This document shows, in pieces, positions 24,889-36,143 of a stretch of DNA of 64,000 nt (position 1 is the stretch's first letter; the number at the start of each line of letters is the position of its first letter). Where the stretch lies: contig CBDDEH010000002.1 in the NCBI GenBank assembly GCA_965226865.1, positions 62,001 through 126,000 of the forward strand. Reading direction: 5' to 3'. A program made the position numbers and the translations under genes. Under the pieces are notes generated by a model. The model searched no databases, was not told where the DNA came from, and was given only the letters and a program-made list of their open reading frames with translations. The stretch is from CBDDEH01 sp965226865. GTDB lineage: Bacteria; Chloroflexota; Dehalococcoidia; Lucifugimonadales; JAGWBF01.

Positions 24889-24923
24889 TCTGGCATGCCT
24901 TATACCTTGCCCTGGTTATAAGG

Positions 24924-26635
24924 TTAGCCCGAATCCACCGAAGGACACCGATGGACGGCGTGAGGACAGCGGAAGGGGGTGGGTGAGGGAGCTACAGGGG
25001 AGATGGCCTGGGGTCTTGGGGTAGATGGGAGGCCGGAGGACGGTCTTCAGTCGCCGCACAGGGCCCCTAAGGCCCTATGCGGGAGTTGCGATGCGCGGGA
25101 TGGCGAGAGGATACGCAGCAGGGGACTCTCGCGACCGGGGTGGCGCGAGATTGCGGGGACGTTGGGTCAGTTGCAGGCTGGCCGTCAGGCCGGGAACGGA
25201 ATGGCTTGCAGCCGGGCCAAGGCGCGACTGAACTGGGTTTCCCAAGGCCAGCGCCGGGGGAGATGCAAAGTGAGGCGGCGCGCCGAGCGGGTGATCCGTC
25301 CCACCAGAGCGAAGACCCGCCGCCTGAGGGTCTTGGTGATCACGGTCCGCTCGCCCAGACCAATCCGCGCCGTCCAGCGGGCCAGGTTATGCGCCATCAC
25401 CTGTACCGCCAGCCAGGCGCCGTTGGCGGCGAAGCGCCCCGACGGCATGTGGTTCAGCCCGACGCCGTACTTGAGGTCGCGTATGGCGTTCTCGACCTCG
25501 GCGTGGCGGCGATGATCGGCCTCCAGTTCGAGCAACTCCCCGTCCCGGTCGGTGATGAAGCCGTGATAGCTGTATCTGGCGAAGAGGGCCAGCTGGGAAC
25601 CGGGTGTCGGCTTCACCCGCCGGACAATGAGCCGCGCCGGCGGGGCGTCCGGCTTGGTCTGGAACGGGGTGTAAGTCGTCTCGGCGACATCGGCGGCGCC
25701 GTCCATCCAGTAGGGAATGGGAGTCCAGTCCTCCTCTGGTATCGCCTCGATCAGGTCCCGCAGGCTGGCACGCTGGCGGATGGTGATGGAGAAGCGGACA
25801 TCCATTTCCCGGCAGACGGCAACGACAGTGTGGGCGTAGAAGCCGCTGTCGGCCCGCACCGTGAGTTGTCCCCTGGCCCCGCCGTAGCGCACCCGCCCCA
25901 CCGTCTCACGCAGGAAGTGGGCGGCGCCACGGGCGGTGTTGGCACGGCCCTCGCGCAGCCGGGACATCAGCACGTCTCCGGTGCCGGCGGCAATGGCCAG
26001 CAGCGGGTGATAGCCGCGGGCGCCGGTATAGCCGTGGTGGCGCGCTCCCTCCTTGGCCAGTCCATAGGTCTCGCAGATGGTCGAATCAAGGTCGATGGTC
26101 AGGGGCGAGTCGCCGGGGCCGGCCCCAGCGGCCCAGGCCCGGGCCAACAACTGGCGGCTCACGCGGTCGAGTTGACGGACGTGGCCCCACCGGAAGCTGC
26201 GCAGGAAGGTCCCCAGGGTGGATGGCGCCTTGACCACGCAGCCTAGAACACCGACCGTCCCACCAGCGCGCAGCGCATCGGCGTCGTCGATGCAGTCGCC
26301 GCCTGCCAGCGCGGAAGCGACCAGCGTCAGCATCTTGTCCCCAGTGTTCGCCCGTCCCGGCGCTCCGCCGAGGTCAAGGTGATGGTCGACGAGTTCCCGC
26401 AGGCCCAGGTGCCGGGCGAGGGTGGCCGGAAGGATCAGCCCGGCATTGGCCACCAGGCGATGGTCGTCAAAGAGGATGCGGATACGGTCGGGTTTGTTCT
26501 GTGGCAGCATCTATTGGGTGCTCCTTGTTTCCGGGCGGGTTTCTGTTCCAAAACCATTATCCCAGATTCACAGGAGCACCCTCTAGCTTCTTCAAGGCCT
26601 GTCCCCAAGGCCGTCCTTCGGTGGATTCGGGCTAA
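24924..26635 (-). mobile_element. IS1380-family insertion sequence, about 1.7 kb
   Basis: Ends are 23-bp perfect inverted repeats (24924-24946 and 26613-26635), with core CCCGAATCCACCGAAGG. A single transposase gene lies between, with a noncoding segment of about 240 bp downstream of it that holds an imperfect hairpin near 25056-25082. No clear 4-bp target duplication can be fixed, because the end bases are themselves symmetrical. The element looks complete. Confidence 0.9.
25185..26510 (-). CDS. IS1380-family transposase
   Basis: 441 residues, normal length. DDE residues: TIDLDSTICETYG, then LTVRADSGFY, and HAEVENAIRDLKYG, as in the DDE_Tnp_1/IS1380 group. The N-terminal GLRELVDHHLDLG and the TGDKMLTLVASALAGGDCID segment are also typical. 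The ATG at 26510 follows AAGGAG. In the leader (26511-26580) GGTGCTCC and GGAGCACC form a long-range inverted repeat that may limit expression. Intact and possibly active. Confidence 0.92.
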   Translation of the reverse strand: MLPQNKPDRIRILFDDHRLVANAGLILPATLARHLGLRELVDHHLDLGGAPGRANTGDKMLTLVASALAGGDCIDDADALRAGGTVGVLGCVVKAPSTLGTFLRSFRWGHVRQLDRVSRQLLARAWAAGAGPGDSPLTIDLDSTICETYGLAKEGARHHGYTGARGYHPLLAIAAGTGDVLMSRLREGRANTARGAAHFLRETVGRVRYGGARGQLTVRADSGFYAHTVVAVCREMDVRFSITIRQRASLRDLIEAIPEEDWTPIPYWMDGAADVAETTYTPFQTKPDAPPARLIVRRVKPTPGSQLALFARYSYHGFITDRDGELLELEADHRRHAEVENAIRDLKYGVGLNHMPSGRFAANGAWLAVQVMAHNLARWTARIGLGERTVITKTLRRRVFALVGRITRSARRLTLHLPRRWPWETQFSRALARLQAIPFPA

Positions 26636-26847
26636 AGTCTAGCATGAAAACTGGCAATGTTCCGACAACCTGCTCATTGACTGAGCGAATTATAAACGGT
26701 CAACACTCACGGATCAGTCACGAGATTTTGACCCAGGTTGAACTGCAAGGACTGATTGGGGCATTTTGATTGTGATATCTAGCCTTCGTTGTCCGATCCT
26801 GCCCGGATGTGGTATGTGTAAAGACGGCTGGCACAGCGAAAAAGTTC

Positions 26848-26948
26848 CCACCGAAGGTGGCTCGTCGGGTCTAAATTCCAGGAGAGCAATCTTTCTAAGC
26901 AGCCACCGAAACCTCTAGCCCGTGTTTCAGGGGGAGTTAGACCTCCCC
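26848..26948 (+). promoter_or_regulatory. Possible structured leader upstream of the cytochrome maturation operon
   Basis: In the 425-bp gap 26636-27060, GGTGG(CT) at 26856-26862 can pair either with CCACC at 26848-26852 (loop GAA) or with AGCCACC at 26901-26907, so the two hairpins exclude each other. A further hairpin GGGGAG-TTAGAC-CTCCCC lies at 26931-26948. The layout resembles an attenuator, but no known riboswitch class is recognised. The proposed promoter at 26997 is downstream, so this would need an upstream start. Confidence 0.3.
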
Positions 26949-26996
26949 ATCTCCACCACCGATAAGTAGCAGGTGTGCTCTATAACTCAGACTAAC

Positions 26997-27025
26997 TTGC
27001 GTGGTCAATAGTCGGAGTGTTATAT
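26997..27025 (+). promoter_or_regulatory. Possible promoter of the ccm operon
   Basis: TTGCGT (26997-27002), a 17-bp spacer, TTATAT (27020-27025), 35 bp before the ccmH start codon. Confidence 0.4.
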
Positions 27026-27060
27026 AGAGTGGTCAGCCTATACTCGCACCGCGGGGAATA

Positions 27061-27594
27061 TTGGCCGCCAATCGTAAAACAAATATGGTCAGGATATCTG
27101 CGCTTATCTCTGTAGGCCTGGTGACGATAATAATCGCTGCCACGGCCTGCGGGAGCGATGAACGAACCCTGGAGGAGCGGGCTCAAGGCATAGACAGAAG
27201 CCTCATATGTCCTGTCTGCCCCGGGGAAACCATTGACCAGTCGCAGGCACAATTGGCTAGCCAGATGCAGGCGGTGGTTAGAGAGAAGCTGGCTGAGGGA
27301 CAGACCCGGGCGGAGATACTCCAGTTTTTCGTGGACAGCTATGGGGAGGGCGTGCTTGCCGCTCCACCCAAGTCTGGCTTCAACCTGCTCGTGTGGCTAC
27401 TCCCCATCGCCGGGGTTGCCGGCGCGGCCACCGTTTTGTTCTTCGTAATCAGAGCGATGCGCGGTCAAATAAAACAGCCCGAAATTCCAACTCCTGACCG
27501 GGAGCTTGAGCCCTATCTGATGATGGTGGACGAAGAGCTGGGAATCCAACATATCCTATCAAAACCCGAGGCAAAACCCGAGGAAAAGGGCTAA
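27061..27594 (+). CDS. ccmH: Cytochrome c maturation protein CcmH/CycL-type
   Basis: 177 residues. An N-terminal hydrophobic segment ends ATACGSD, a possible lipobox. Then comes the CcmH domain with its redox motif CPVC (in LICPVCPGETIDQS), MQAVVREKLAEGQTRAEIL and YGEGVLAAPP. A second membrane helix (LLVWLLPIAGVAGAATVLFFV) and a cytosolic tail follow. The protein keeps apocytochrome CxxCH cysteines reduced for haem attachment outside the membrane. The TTG at 27061 has GGGGA before it; an ATG at 27085 is an alternative. Four bases before ccmF. Confidence 0.85.
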   Translation: MAANRKTNMVRISALISVGLVTIIIAATACGSDERTLEERAQGIDRSLICPVCPGETIDQSQAQLASQMQAVVREKLAEGQTRAEILQFFVDSYGEGVLAAPPKSGFNLLVWLLPIAGVAGAATVLFFVIRAMRGQIKQPEIPTPDRELEPYLMMVDEELGIQHILSKPEAKPEEKG

Positions 27595-27597
27595 ACG

Positions 27598-29613
<2,016 letters not shown>

Positions 29614-29724
29614 CGCCGTCCACGCCAGGGGTTTCTGACGCTGATGTGGGGATATACAATATAGATGACGATACCAAGCCCGAATTAGCACCAGGAACGC
29701 ATCCACGGAAAGAGGCTCCATTTC

Positions 29725-30156
29725 ATGGCCGTCCTGATATCCGCGCTACTGGCCATAGCCGTAGTAATTGTCGTTCTCTACCCGTTCTTCAGAGCGCGGC
29801 TCAGTTCCAACTCTCTTACCGATACTGAACAGGACGTGGTGTTGCCTTCCGATATGAAACAAACAATCTATGAAGAGATCGAGACCCTCCGATTGGAACA
29901 CGAGCTAGGCAGAGTAGACGACGGGGAGTACGAGCAACGGCTTGACGCCTATAGGATCAGAGCCGCCCAGAGCCTCCGAGACATGGAAATATTGGAAAGC
30001 GACCTGGATCAGTCCCTTGAGAAAGAGATACAGATCGCACGCGAGCGCATGAATAACGGGGCCCTTCCAAGGGAAGGGGAGCACGGCAGATCAAAGACTC
30101 CTTCACAGGGGGCGTCGGAACAAGACGGAGAAGAAGATGACGAGCCGAATTCCTGA
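29725..30156 (+). CDS. CcmI-like N-terminal membrane protein
   Basis: 143 residues. One membrane helix (ISALLAIAVVIVVLYPFF) followed by the short coiled-coil motif IETLRLEHELGRVDDGEYEQ, characteristic of CcmI N-termini and related zinc-ribbon or coiled-coil proteins, then an acidic tail. It lacks the TPR part of full CcmI. It probably assists apocytochrome handling. The gap of about 110 bp after ccmF holds no gene; the end overlaps the next gene by 20 bp. Confidence 0.6.
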   Translation: MAVLISALLAIAVVIVVLYPFFRARLSSNSLTDTEQDVVLPSDMKQTIYEEIETLRLEHELGRVDDGEYEQRLDAYRIRAAQSLRDMEILESDLDQSLEKEIQIARERMNNGALPREGEHGRSKTPSQGASEQDGEEDDEPNS

Positions 30157-31405
30157 CCGGATTAGACCGGTAGGCTTGTTATCGATAGCCTTAGCTACGC
30201 TGTGGCTCATTTTGGTTACTTTCCTCGTGACCCCCGAAAAGTTATATGGGGATGACAATGTTACAATAGTCGGTAACGTGGTCAACGGCACCTCCGGCGA
30301 AGGGCCTCCCTCCGATCTCCCTATTACGTTACACATCATCACTGACTCCAGCGTCGCCGAGGTGATGAGTGACGTGACCGACCCGGATGGTCAATTTCGG
30401 TTTGAGGACGTGCCAGTCAGTCAGGAAGCTACTTACGCTGTAACCGCCAGCTACAAGGACGTTCTTTACAGCGGCAGGTTGGACATCGAGGCGCCGGAGA
30501 GCAATGGTGTGCTGACCGTATTTGAGACGACCGGAAGCATCGACATAGTAGAGGTAAGCTCGGATGTGTTGCTGGTCCGTAGAAACGGTGACGACAAGAG
30601 CTCGATAGCCGCGTTCGAAGTCGTCAGCGTTAAGAACAACGGTGACCGCACCTTGGTGCCCGATCTATCCGGGACAGCGGTAATGAGCTTTATGCGTTTT
30701 TCTCTTCCGGAAGGGGCGGATTCCCTCGATGTAGGATCAGACCTGCTGGGCGGGGACGTAATTACCGTTGGCACCGGGTTCGCCTTGACCGCATCCGTGA
30801 CTCCAGGAGAGCACCAGGTGACCTATTCGTACCGCATACCATATAACGGCAGCGATACAGAGTTTCCTCGCTCCTTTCCGATGGGGGCGGAGATTTTTCG
30901 GCTGCTTGTGGAACGGGACCTGGGTCAGCTTAAAAACCCTGGCCCATTGACTCGAGGGGAGCCAGTGGACATCGGGGGTATGACCTACGAAGTTTGGGAA
31001 GCAAACGCCTTGGATGGGGGCGCGCGTTTGAACCTGACGCTGAGCGACCTGCCTCAACATTCAATGATACGGCGGTTCGGCGACGCTCTAAACGATGGAC
31101 CATATCTGAAGATCGGAATACCGGCTGCCGTGGTGGCAACGTTAGCGGGGCTTCTGGCCTACGCCCTTGTGTTCCGGCGGTCTTCGATGGCGCCTGCCGC
31201 CATGCCCGCGGGAGTGCCCACTGGCGTTACACTAACAGATGCGTCCGATTCAGGGCGCCAAAAACTGGTAGAAGCGATAGCCGAGCTGGACGAGATGGTC
31301 CGAGAGGGTGAGTTGCCCGAAGATGAGCACAAAAGAAGGCGACAAGAACTGAAGACGAGGATACTTCGAATCGACATGGCGTCTCATCAGGGATACAACC
31401 TGTGA
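30137..31405 (+). CDS. Exported membrane-anchored protein with carboxypeptidase-regulatory-like domain
   Basis: 422 residues. N-terminal signal/anchor (LLSIALATLWLILVTFLV), then a beta-sandwich (VTIVGNVVNGTSGEGP through DPDGQFRFEDVPV), the pattern of CarboxypepD_reg-like domains. A long beta-rich external part follows, then a C-terminal membrane helix (IPAAVVATLAGLLAYALVF), and a cytosolic tail with a short coiled coil (EAIAELDEMVREGELPEDEH) like that in the CcmI-like neighbour. Function unknown; the operon suggests a part in cytochrome assembly. Confidence 0.6.
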   Translation: MTSRIPDRIRPVGLLSIALATLWLILVTFLVTPEKLYGDDNVTIVGNVVNGTSGEGPPSDLPITLHIITDSSVAEVMSDVTDPDGQFRFEDVPVSQEATYAVTASYKDVLYSGRLDIEAPESNGVLTVFETTGSIDIVEVSSDVLLVRRNGDDKSSIAAFEVVSVKNNGDRTLVPDLSGTAVMSFMRFSLPEGADSLDVGSDLLGGDVITVGTGFALTASVTPGEHQVTYSYRIPYNGSDTEFPRSFPMGAEIFRLLVERDLGQLKNPGPLTRGEPVDIGGMTYEVWEANALDGGARLNLTLSDLPQHSMIRRFGDALNDGPYLKIGIPAAVVATLAGLLAYALVFRRSSMAPAAMPAGVPTGVTLTDASDSGRQKLVEAIAELDEMVREGELPEDEHKRRRQELKTRILRIDMASHQGYNL

Positions 31406-32046
31406 CAAATAACTCAGAAGCAACTACCGACGAAGTCCCCGTGGAAACCAGGTCCAGTACCCGCAAACGAAACTTGATAATTGCATCCACCGTAGTGCCG
31501 GTTGCCGCTCTTTTCGCATTGCTCGGATGGGGCATAACCCACTCGGAAGGCAGTCCGGGTGGGTTTGGGATCAACAGCAAGTTCGGCCAGGTTTCCGTGG
31601 GCAACATGCCGGCTCCGGAATTTGTCGCCCAGACCCTGGATGGTGAACAAATAGAGCTTTCGGGGCTGGAGGGAAAGCTGGTAATGGTCGACTTCTGGTC
31701 ATCCTGGTGCCCCCCTTGTCGCCGTGAGGCCGCGGATTTGGCCCAGGTCTATAGGGAATATGAGGGTAGAGAGTTGGAATTTATCGGAGTGGCTATTTGG
31801 GACCACGCCGATGACGTGGGGAAATACATCGAGGAGTTCGACATAACGTACCCCAACCTGATAGATGACAAAGGTAAGATAGCCATTACGTATGGAGTTA
31901 CGGGCATCCCTGAGAAATTTTTCATAGACGCAGAAGGCAAGATGGTCAGAAAATTCGTTGGCCCAATGACCCCCGAAGCGCTGATGGCGATTCTGGATGA
32001 GCTCCTGCCACCGACCTACACCAAAGCAGACGGTGACGGTATATGA
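31402..32046 (+). CDS. TlpA/ResA-type membrane-anchored thiol-disulfide oxidoreductase
   Basis: 214 residues. One N-terminal membrane helix (about residues 26-46), then an AhpC/TSA-Redoxin thioredoxin fold with the active site FWSSWCPPCRREAADL and cis-Pro in TGIPEKFFIDAEG. It supplies reductant to apocytochrome cysteines outside the membrane, as ResA or CcmG does. The GTG start overlaps the upstream stop (GTGA), and the stop overlaps the next start (ATGA). Confidence 0.9.
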   Translation: MTNNSEATTDEVPVETRSSTRKRNLIIASTVVPVAALFALLGWGITHSEGSPGGFGINSKFGQVSVGNMPAPEFVAQTLDGEQIELSGLEGKLVMVDFWSSWCPPCRREAADLAQVYREYEGRELEFIGVAIWDHADDVGKYIEEFDITYPNLIDDKGKIAITYGVTGIPEKFFIDAEGKMVRKFVGPMTPEALMAILDELLPPTYTKADGDGI

Positions 32047-33002
32047 GCGAAGCCGTCGCTCTGGCAATGGACATGGGCGGGACCTGGACCCGGGCGGCCT
32101 TGATATCTCAGGGAGGTGAAATCCTGTGGAGCGATCGAACTCCGACCAACGCCAATGGGGGCAAGGACGCCATTATTTCCAGCGCAGAGAATCTATTGCA
32201 ACAAGGCCTATCTCAAGCCGGTAATCGGGACCTGGCCGGCATCGGCATCGCGGTTGCTGGGCCTGTGGACAGGGAGACGGGTACCCTGTATGACCCGCCC
32301 AATCTGGCACCGCTGGACGGAGTGTCTTTCAAGACGCTTTGGGAAAGCAGTATAGGACACCCGATCCATATTGGAAACGACGCCACTCTGGCCGCTCTGG
32401 GTGAATATCGCTATGGCTCCGGCCAGGAGGCTCACACCCTCGTATATATGACGATAAGCACAGGAATCGGCGGAGGCATTGTAGTCGAGGGCCGACCGTT
32501 GACCGGAGCCTATGGGATGGCCGGAGAGCTGGGCCATATGTTCATAGAGCGGGACACGCCGATATGCACATGCGGCAAATCGGGGTGCCTGGAGGCGATT
32601 GCTTCCGGGACCGCGATAGCCCGAAGGGCGAGGTCACTCATCGAAGAGGGTGGAGACTCCGTCTTGAAGGAGATCGTATCGGGCGACGTGCCCAAGATCA
32701 CCGCGGCGATGGTATTCGACGCGGCGAAGCAGGGGGATTCGCTAGCCACTCAGGTAGTGAACGATGCGGCGGATGCCCTGGGCCTGGGTCTCGTTAACGT
32801 GTTGCATATATTCAATCCAGACGTTATCGTAGTCGGCGGCGGCGTATCGCAGAATTGGGGCTATCTGAAGCCCATTGTCGAAACCAGGATCGAAGCCCAG
32901 GCCATGAGCCACGTTCTGAAGCGTGGATTCAAGCTCGTGGTCAGCTCCTTGGGAGACGACATCGGGTTATATGGTGCGGCTGCCGCGGTATTTCAACAAT
33001 AA
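32043..33002 (+). CDS. ROK-family sugar kinase (glucokinase-like)
   Basis: 319 residues. Phosphate-binding MDMGGTWTRAAL at the N-terminus, catalytic GNDATLAALGEY, the ROK motif GIGGGIVVEG, and the zinc motif CTCGKSGCLEA. It phosphorylates glucose or a related hexose with ATP. Its place at the end of the cytochrome maturation operon, with a 4-bp overlap, is unexpected and may be only convenient cotranscription. Confidence 0.88.
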   Translation: MSEAVALAMDMGGTWTRAALISQGGEILWSDRTPTNANGGKDAIISSAENLLQQGLSQAGNRDLAGIGIAVAGPVDRETGTLYDPPNLAPLDGVSFKTLWESSIGHPIHIGNDATLAALGEYRYGSGQEAHTLVYMTISTGIGGGIVVEGRPLTGAYGMAGELGHMFIERDTPICTCGKSGCLEAIASGTAIARRARSLIEEGGDSVLKEIVSGDVPKITAAMVFDAAKQGDSLATQVVNDAADALGLGLVNVLHIFNPDVIVVGGGVSQNWGYLKPIVETRIEAQAMSHVLKRGFKLVVSSLGDDIGLYGAAAAVFQQ

Positions 33003-34056
33003 CCCGCAATTAAACGCACCCGGGTGCTGGACTGAGCTGCTCTCAAAACTTAGGGAGGATCGCTGTTCGTGAGCAAATACCTTAGCGATAAATACTGCAT
33101 CGTGGGTGTGGGGGAGACCGAGTACAGCAAGGGGTCCGGACGCACTACCCGGGCCCTGGCAGCAGAGGCAATTCAGAAAGCGATGGACGACGCAGGCCTG
33201 AAGGCTGAGGATATCGACGGGACAATGAGCTATCAGGGCGGCGACTCCACTCCCGGTTCGGCCTTGATGTATGACCTGGGCATAAGGGCAAACTTCTATA
33301 TGGACTCCTTTGGAGGTGGCTCAACCACCGAAGCCCTTGTCGGCCTGGCTATGGGCGCCATAGAGGCTGGAATGTGCCATACCGTAGCCATCTTCCGGTC
33401 CATGAACGGCTATTCGCAAGTACGCATCGGTGGCACCGGCGCGAGGGCTGCGGTCCCGGTTGCCGGCCTAGATTTGATGAAGCGCCCTTACGGGCTCATG
33501 AGTGCGGTCCAGAACTTCGCCTTTACCTTCACCAGGCACATGATGGAGTACGGTGTAACCAACGAGCACCTGGCTAGCATCAAGGTGGCCCACAGCAACC
33601 ACGCCAGCAACAACCCCAAAGCCATCATGAAGCAGAGGATGACTGTAGAAGACGTCGTCAACTCTCGTTGGATCGTAAAACCATGCGCCCACCTGCTGGA
33701 TTGCTGCCTGGAGACTGACAACGCCAACTGCATCATCGTAACCTCCGCCGACCGGGCCAAGGACCTCAGACAACGTCCCGTATACGTTATGGGAGTCCAG
33801 GGACGGGGATGTAAGCCCGGAGGCGATTTCCATTACCAGATGGGGCCCATCACAAGGGTGGCGGGTCACTACATCGCCCCAGAGTATTCGAGATGGCTGG
33901 CATTACTCATGATGATATCGACCTGACCGGTTGTTACGACGCCTTTACGTATACTGTTCTGCTCCAGTTTGAAGTCTTGAGGTGGACCCCAAAATTCGGA
34001 CAGGTGGCTAAGAGAGAGTCCCGCTCCTAAAATAGGACGGAAACAAGGAGCAGGAC

Positions 34057-34341
34057 ATGAAGCAAACACGTAAGAAGCACAGCCCAGTCTTCAAGGCCAA
34101 AGTGGCTTTGGCCGCGCTCCAAGGGGAGCACACCATTGCAGAGCTGGCCAGCCGGTTTGAAGTCCACCCGAGCCAGATCCATGCCTGGAAGAAGGCCTTG
34201 ACTCAGGGGGCGCCGCACCTCTTTGAAAATGGTGCTGGACGTCAGGAGAAGGACCAAGAGGTCCTCACTGCCCAGCTCTACCAACAGATTGGGCAGCTCA
34301 AGGTGGAACGGGATTTTTTGTCACGGAGCTTCGGGTTGTGA
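34057..34341 (+). CDS. IS3-family transposase OrfA
   Basis: 94 residues. Helix-turn-helix of the Tnp_1 type (HTIAELASRFEVHPSQIHAW) and a C-terminal coil (QLYQQIGQLKVERDFLSRSF). ATG preceded by AAGGAG. The stop overlaps the orfB start as GTGA. Confidence 0.9.
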   Translation: MKQTRKKHSPVFKAKVALAALQGEHTIAELASRFEVHPSQIHAWKKALTQGAPHLFENGAGRQEKDQEVLTAQLYQQIGQLKVERDFLSRSFGL

Positions 34342-35273
34342 GCCGGTCCCAACGCCGGGCCATGATTGACCGAGAAGAACCGAAGCTGTCTCTGGTGCGC
34401 CAGTGCGCCTTGCTGGGTATCAGCCGCTCCGCGTTGTACTACCTGCCAACCGAGGCCGGCGCCGAGGACTTGGAGTTGATGGCCCTCATAGACCAACAGT
34501 ACCTGAAGACACCTTTCTACGGCTCCAGAAGGATGACTGCCTGGCTCAGAAATCACGGACACCAGGTCAACCGCAAGCGGGTCCGCCGGCTGATGCAGCT
34601 GATAGGCCTGGAGGCCATCTACCGGCGTCCCAACACCAGCAAGCCAAACCCAGGGCATAAGGTCTATCCGTACTTGCTCAGGGGGCTGGAGATCAACCGG
34701 GTCAACCAGGTGTGGGCCACCGACATCACCTACATACCCATGGCTCGGGGTTTCCTCTACTTGGTGGCCATCATGGACTGGCACAGCCGCTACGTGCTGG
34801 CCTGGCGGCTGTCCAACACCCTGGAGGTAGACTTCTGTGTTGCGGCTCTGGAAGAGGCCTTGAGCAAGGGTCGGCCACAGATCTTCAACACCGACCAGGG
34901 CAGCCAGTTCACCAGCGAGGCCTTCACCAGCATGCTGCTGGCGCAAGGCGTTCAAGTGAGCATGGACGGCAGGGGCCGGTGCATGGACAACGTCTTCGTG
35001 GAACGGCTGTGGCGCAGCATCAAGTACGAGGAGGTGTACCTGAAGGCATACCAAAATGGGACTGAGGCCAGAAAAGGGATTGGGGCTTATCTGGCCTTCT
35101 ACAACCAAGAGCGGCCCCATCAAGCCCTGGGCTATCGGTCACCGGGTCAGGTGTTCCAAGCAGTGAGCCCACAAAGGTGTTTACTGGAACTTCCACGAGC
35201 CTTACCATCGGATGAAGGTTTACGAGACACCCCAGCGGTAGACTCTCTTATTTTAGCCTCACCGCTGTCCTGA
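34338..35273 (+). CDS. IS3-family transposase OrfB
   Basis: 311 residues, intact DDE integrase-like domain: VWATDITYIPM (Asp), IFNTDQGSQFTSEAF (Asp) and CMDNVFVERLWRSIKYEE (Glu), then YNQERPHQALGYRSP. GTG start coupled to the orfA stop. Confidence 0.92.
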   Translation: MSRSQRRAMIDREEPKLSLVRQCALLGISRSALYYLPTEAGAEDLELMALIDQQYLKTPFYGSRRMTAWLRNHGHQVNRKRVRRLMQLIGLEAIYRRPNTSKPNPGHKVYPYLLRGLEINRVNQVWATDITYIPMARGFLYLVAIMDWHSRYVLAWRLSNTLEVDFCVAALEEALSKGRPQIFNTDQGSQFTSEAFTSMLLAQGVQVSMDGRGRCMDNVFVERLWRSIKYEEVYLKAYQNGTEARKGIGAYLAFYNQERPHQALGYRSPGQVFQAVSPQRCLLELPRALPSDEGLRDTPAVDSLILASPLS

Positions 35274-35606
35274 TGATGGGGTCCACTTGAGACCGGTTTC
35301 TGCAAAAAAGGAGAGGGGAAAGACTACGTTACCAACGGAACTATCAACCTTGGGGGAAAGCGGCCGAACAACACTAGCGGGGGCCATCTGTGTGAGGGTT
35401 ACACCCACGGAATAAGCATGGTGATCGAGAACGTACGGCAGCTCAGGGGCATGGCCGACGATTATTGTCCCAACTGGCGGGACGGAAAACATAGCTACGA
35501 CTACTCCGAGGGACATTGTCGGCAGGTTAAGGACGCCGAGATATCGATGAACATGGGATGGGCAGGCCCCAATGTCGGTAGTGCCCTTATCCTGCGGAGG
35601 TGAGCG

Positions 35607-36110
35607 ATGTCCGTGCATGAGTACCGCGGCCAGAGCATCAGTATCCCGGACAACGACAGCGAGTACAAAGGCTATTTCGACGCCGCCAAGGAGCATGGAC
35701 TAGTAGTCAAGAAGTGCCTGGAGTGCGGACACCTTCGCGGTGAGCCAGGACCAGGATGTCCCTGGTGTCCATCTCTACGATGGGAGTGGGAAACCGTCAG
35801 CGGCAACGGTACGATATATAGCTACCAGATCGTGGCCCACACTGTCCTGCCAGGTTTTAAGGAATGGGCGCCTTTCCCCATAGTATTGGTAGAGCTCGAC
35901 GAGCAAAGTGGATGGCCAAATCCGGACGACGGCCTCCGTATCACAGCTAACCTACTGGACGATGACCTGAACCCGGAAAAAGAGGAGAATGTCGCAATAG
36001 GGAAGCGTGTCGAGGCAGTGTTCGTAGATTTGGCCGATGGATTGACCATCCCGCAATTCAAGCTTTCGGGCGAACCTCCCAAAGGACCGGTCTGGCGGTA
36101 TCCAGCCTGA
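35607..36110 (+). CDS. DUF35/Zn-ribbon OB-fold acyl-CoA-associated protein
   Basis: 167 residues. Rubredoxin-like zinc ribbon with CLECGH and CPWC near residues 36-55, then an OB-fold (GNGTIYSYQIVAHTVLPGF, then APFPIVLVELDE). In this family (ChsH2-type) the protein partners an acyl-CoA hydratase or a lipid-transfer thiolase. It starts 3 bp after the end of the thiolase, so the two formed a functional pair before the IS insertion. Confidence 0.85.
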   Translation: MSVHEYRGQSISIPDNDSEYKGYFDAAKEHGLVVKKCLECGHLRGEPGPGCPWCPSLRWEWETVSGNGTIYSYQIVAHTVLPGFKEWAPFPIVLVELDEQSGWPNPDDGLRITANLLDDDLNPEKEENVAIGKRVEAVFVDLADGLTIPQFKLSGEPPKGPVWRYPA

Positions 36111-36143
36111 AGCTGGTTAACGTATTCCCCCTATCGAGGGCCC

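Larger units (their letters stand above)
33977..35290 (+). mobile_element. Second IS3-family element, about 1.3 kb
   Basis: Ends share GTGGACCCCA followed by an imperfect match to GGACAG in inverted orientation (left end near 33977, right end near 35290). It contains overlapping orfA and orfB on the plus strand. It lies between the QFE and TGFC codons of the thiolase. Exact end bases and target duplication cannot be fixed. It differs in sequence from the IS3-type element at 3.3-4.5 kb. Confidence 0.85.
33069..35603 (+). pseudogene. Lipid-transfer-type thiolase (SCP-x/acetyl-CoA acetyltransferase family), split by an IS3-type element
   Basis: 5' part from the GTG at 33069: YCIVGVGETEYSKGSGRTT, SFGGGSTTEALVGLAMGAI, VKPCAHLLDCC. 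Near the C4 run at 33877-33880 one base is missing: the frame drops into WLALLMMIST-stop, while the next frame reads EMAGITHDDIDLTGCYDAFT and YTVLLQFE. The IS follows. After it the C-terminal part resumes: TGFCKKGEGKDYVTNGTINL, NTSGGHLCEGYTHGI, ending at 35603. The family usually acts on branched acyl-CoA or sterol side chains together with a DUF35 protein, which follows here. As it stands the enzyme cannot be made whole. Confidence 0.85.

Noticed and set aside
26636..27060. SRP RNA, tmRNA, cobalamin or cyclic-di-GMP riboswitch in the gap before ccmH
   Set aside because: None of the conserved boxes of these RNAs could be found; only unassigned hairpins remain.
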